Positions 61,557-64,000 of a stretch of 64,000 nucleotides of DNA are shown here, piece by piece. Under the pieces are notes generated by a model. The model was not told the origin of the DNA and searched no databases. It saw only the letters and a program-made list of their open reading frames with translations. Source of the DNA: Puffinus mauretanicus (lineage: Eukaryota; Chordata; Aves; Procellariiformes; Procellariidae); the NCBI GenBank assembly GCA_023333565.1, contig JAJKFH010000241.1:124001-188000 (forward strand), in the 5' to 3' direction. A program made the position numbers and the translations under genes. Within the stretch, counting starts at the first letter, position 1. Each line of letters starts with the position of its first letter.

Positions 61557-64000
61557 CTCCAGGAGTATCTGTGTGCAGATGCCTGACATTTTAGGACACG
61601 CTGAGAAAATAGGAGGATGCTGATCTCTGCCTTTGTCGATGGCTTGTTGAAACCTTGGAAGGACTTGCCTTCCAGCTACCGAGATAAGAATCATGGTGGC
61701 ATCGGTTCAAACTGAACTCGTCAATTGGCAAACGATTCATTTTTGCTTAATGGGATGAGCTAAAGGAGAGAAAATCAACCACATGGGATTCTCTTTTGTC
61801 TGTGTACTTTCATAGCAGAAACCTTAAATTGTAACTTAAAGACGTGAATTTTACTTGCCTCCCGAATCGGATTCCTGAAAATGAATTTTTAGTTTGGTTT
61901 TAGGTCTTAAAGAAAATTTGTATGTTGGCCCTTTCTTTCCTGCTCTTCGCGGTTTACGCCAATTGTCAGTTGCGTAAGTCCGGATTACTCCAGCACGTGG
62001 ATGCTTTCAGATGCATATGGTCTCACAGTTATTTCTTGGTACTTTACAGAAAGAATTGAGTAACATTTTGTTCTGTAATGCAGTATTAAGAAACCGAGCA
62101 TTTTTTTCCTGTAATGGCGTATAAACAAGTAGTGATAACATCCCTTTTAAAGTGTTTGGAGGAGGTAGGGCTAAGGAGGGGAGGCAGGGCTGAATCAAGC
62201 TTTATTTTTCTTATACCTACGCACCATATTTAAGTACAATTTCCATGAAAGCTGTGAGCTATTATAAATGAACTACTTTTTGAGGTGTATAAGCACAGTG
62301 TGGTGTGTGTGCTGTGGATACGGAGTAGCCGCGTTAATAGATGTTTTTCACCTCTGTTCCCCTTTGCGTATTTCTGTGTCTTTCACTGTGTGATGTTGGT
62401 GCTCTTTTGCTGTTTACAAGAGGCGGATGTGATTCATAGTCAAAGGCCAATCTAATTTTAATAAAAGAATGAAAAATGGCTTGGCTGTAATCAGGACTTT
62501 TGGGTCTCATGTAGACTTTTTGCATTTTTCTTCCTTTTTTTCTACATTTTGTCACATAAATGCTCAGAATTGACCATTAGTTTGTGTTCTTCAGTGACAC
62601 GTTTGGGATACTCAAAAGTACCTCCTCGAGGCGGGTAGAAGAGTCATTCTGACAATGCCAGCATCTCTAAGCTGTCAGACGGGACAGTCAGAGTTGCTGG
62701 CAATTTATTAAATAATGAACACTTACTCTCTGTAATTCATAATTTTATCTGAATTTTATTCCATTTTTGCTTAACTTCAGCTACCCAAAAATCAGCTGTT
62801 CCACACCAAATGCTTTATAATTTGGAAGTATTTTATTTGAGAGTTAAGTATTAAAATACGTAATAGCACAAGAAAATGTTAGGAAGCAATTTTTTGAGCT
62901 GGTGTTCAGTTGGTATTTCCAATATCGTAGGAACAGCTTTATATGGGAATGAAGGTAGAGGTGTGTGATGGCTGTTTAGCCCGTGGTGCAAGTCAAGGGG
63001 ATGTCATTATATTGATTGGCATAGCTGGGCAGTCTGCTTAACTAGTTTAAAACAAACAAAAAACCCACATGACCCTGTAGTCTGTATATAAATGCGTGAG
63101 TATGATGGCTAACTTGGAGACAGCTTATGTTTTTTGATTTCTTCCCAGGCCTGAGGCAGCTATCTCAGCAAACCTTTGAGGTGTTTTTTTCCAAAGGTGC
63201 GGTCCTGAATGGTTGCTCGATGAATTGCAATGTGAGCACAGTTGTAGGTATAAACTAATGCATGTGGTGACTAAGTTACCTTTTGTGGACTCATTGAATA
63301 GACTCCTTTACTTGATTACTGGGTTAAACATTTATTCGTTAGGATGAGAAGATCAGAGTGGCTTTGGTGGCAGAGAGTATTTGACTCTTTCTGAAGCTTC
63401 ACTTTGAGAATATTTTAAGGTTCACTTACTTGCACTTGGGTTTGGTCTGACAGCTAATACGTTACCTTATCAGAAGTCATGAAAAAGTGTTAATTGCAGA
63501 TAAAACATTATAAAGCCAAACTGTTGTTCTACTGCCTCCTTTTCTTGGACACTTGGGTTGACTTTGAGCCTCTTTGCGTCCCGTGTCGTGCCTTGAAGAC
63601 AGCATTGGATTTCACTTGGTTAATTGTGCTAGGGATCTGGAAGGGAAGCGTGCTTTCTAGCACAGCCTGGGCATGGTGCCGTTACCAAGAAAATGGTGCA
63701 AATCAGGATGAGATGTGGGGCGGTGGAGAGTTCAGAGGAGCTGCCTTGTGTGCAGTCATGGGAAGAGGGATTTCTTCAGGGAGTGGGTGAATTGTTTCCT
63801 TCTGCTCTGAACAGCCTCTTAATGAACTGCCCTCTCCAGGGTGTGGAGAGATTAACCTCCCACGGCTCACTTCAACCTGGGAGACTTCCACCATATTGCT
63901 GCCTTCAAGTGTTTGTATCTAAAAATACATTCGTACTGCTGCACAACGGGCTCGAGGCACGTTAATCCTTTTTTCTTTAGGAAGGAGACTTGTGTCACTA

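Larger units (their letters stand above)
49217..64000 (+). other. ANKRD11: Putative ANKRD11 intron 1 (partial)
   Basis: From the donor at 49,217 to the window edge I find no exon with a recognisable protein. The first 670 bp are extremely G-rich. The rest is AT-richer with short frames only, one CR1 remnant (61,475-61,556) and simple repeats. A small GC-rich patch at 54,500-54,700 lacks any gene signature. Non-coding exons of ANKRD11 could be hidden here. Confidence 0.45.

Overview
This is a stretch of vertebrate nuclear genome, almost certainly avian. Two short repeats (about 12,365-12,449 and 61,475-61,556) have the 3' end of chicken repeat 1 (CR1) LINEs, with the hairpin-like GGTTGGACT...TTTTCCAACCT core followed by ATTCTGTG-type octamers. 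The spliced proteins are close to mammalian orthologues, with compact introns. The gene order RPL13 - SPG7 - (divergent) ANKRD11 is that of human 16q24.3; I place it on the orthologue of chicken chromosome 11 from general knowledge.

Layout. (1) 164-5,276, minus strand: the complete RPL13 gene (60S ribosomal protein eL13, 211 aa, six exons with a non-coding TOP-type first exon). Intron 2 holds a well-formed box C/D snoRNA that I identify as SNORD68 from its host gene and its guide to 18S rRNA. Intron 3 holds a second, decayed relative of the same snoRNA. (2) 5,400-6,000: a short GC-rich spacer. (3) 6,008 to about 39,590, minus strand: the complete SPG7 gene (paraplegin, the mitochondrial inner-membrane m-AAA protease subunit). 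It has 17 coding exons joining in frame to 777 codons plus a stop, with all AAA+ and metalloprotease motifs intact. (4) About 39,600-47,500: intergenic DNA with a C-rich minisatellite-like block and no convincing gene. (5) About 47,560-49,900: a large CpG island with four CCAAT boxes in one orientation and a GC-rich plus-strand first exon ending at a consensus donor (49,216/49,217). By synteny this is the non-coding first exon of ANKRD11. (6) 49,217-64,000: the start of its first intron, beginning with an extremely G-rich segment and containing one CR1 remnant. No ANKRD11 coding exon lies in the window.

The genes are housekeeping genes and do not form an operon-like unit. RPL13 and its snoRNA both serve the ribosome: one is a 60S protein, the other guides 2'-O-methylation of 18S rRNA. 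SPG7 acts in mitochondrial protein quality control and, through the m-AAA protease, in mitoribosome maturation. The most interesting observation is the SNORD68 pair: both copies keep a 15-nt element whose 9-nt core complements the 18S stretch immediately 5' of the site read by the guide.

Most long open frames in the CpG islands start at GTG, show no family resemblance and are rejected as GC-driven.
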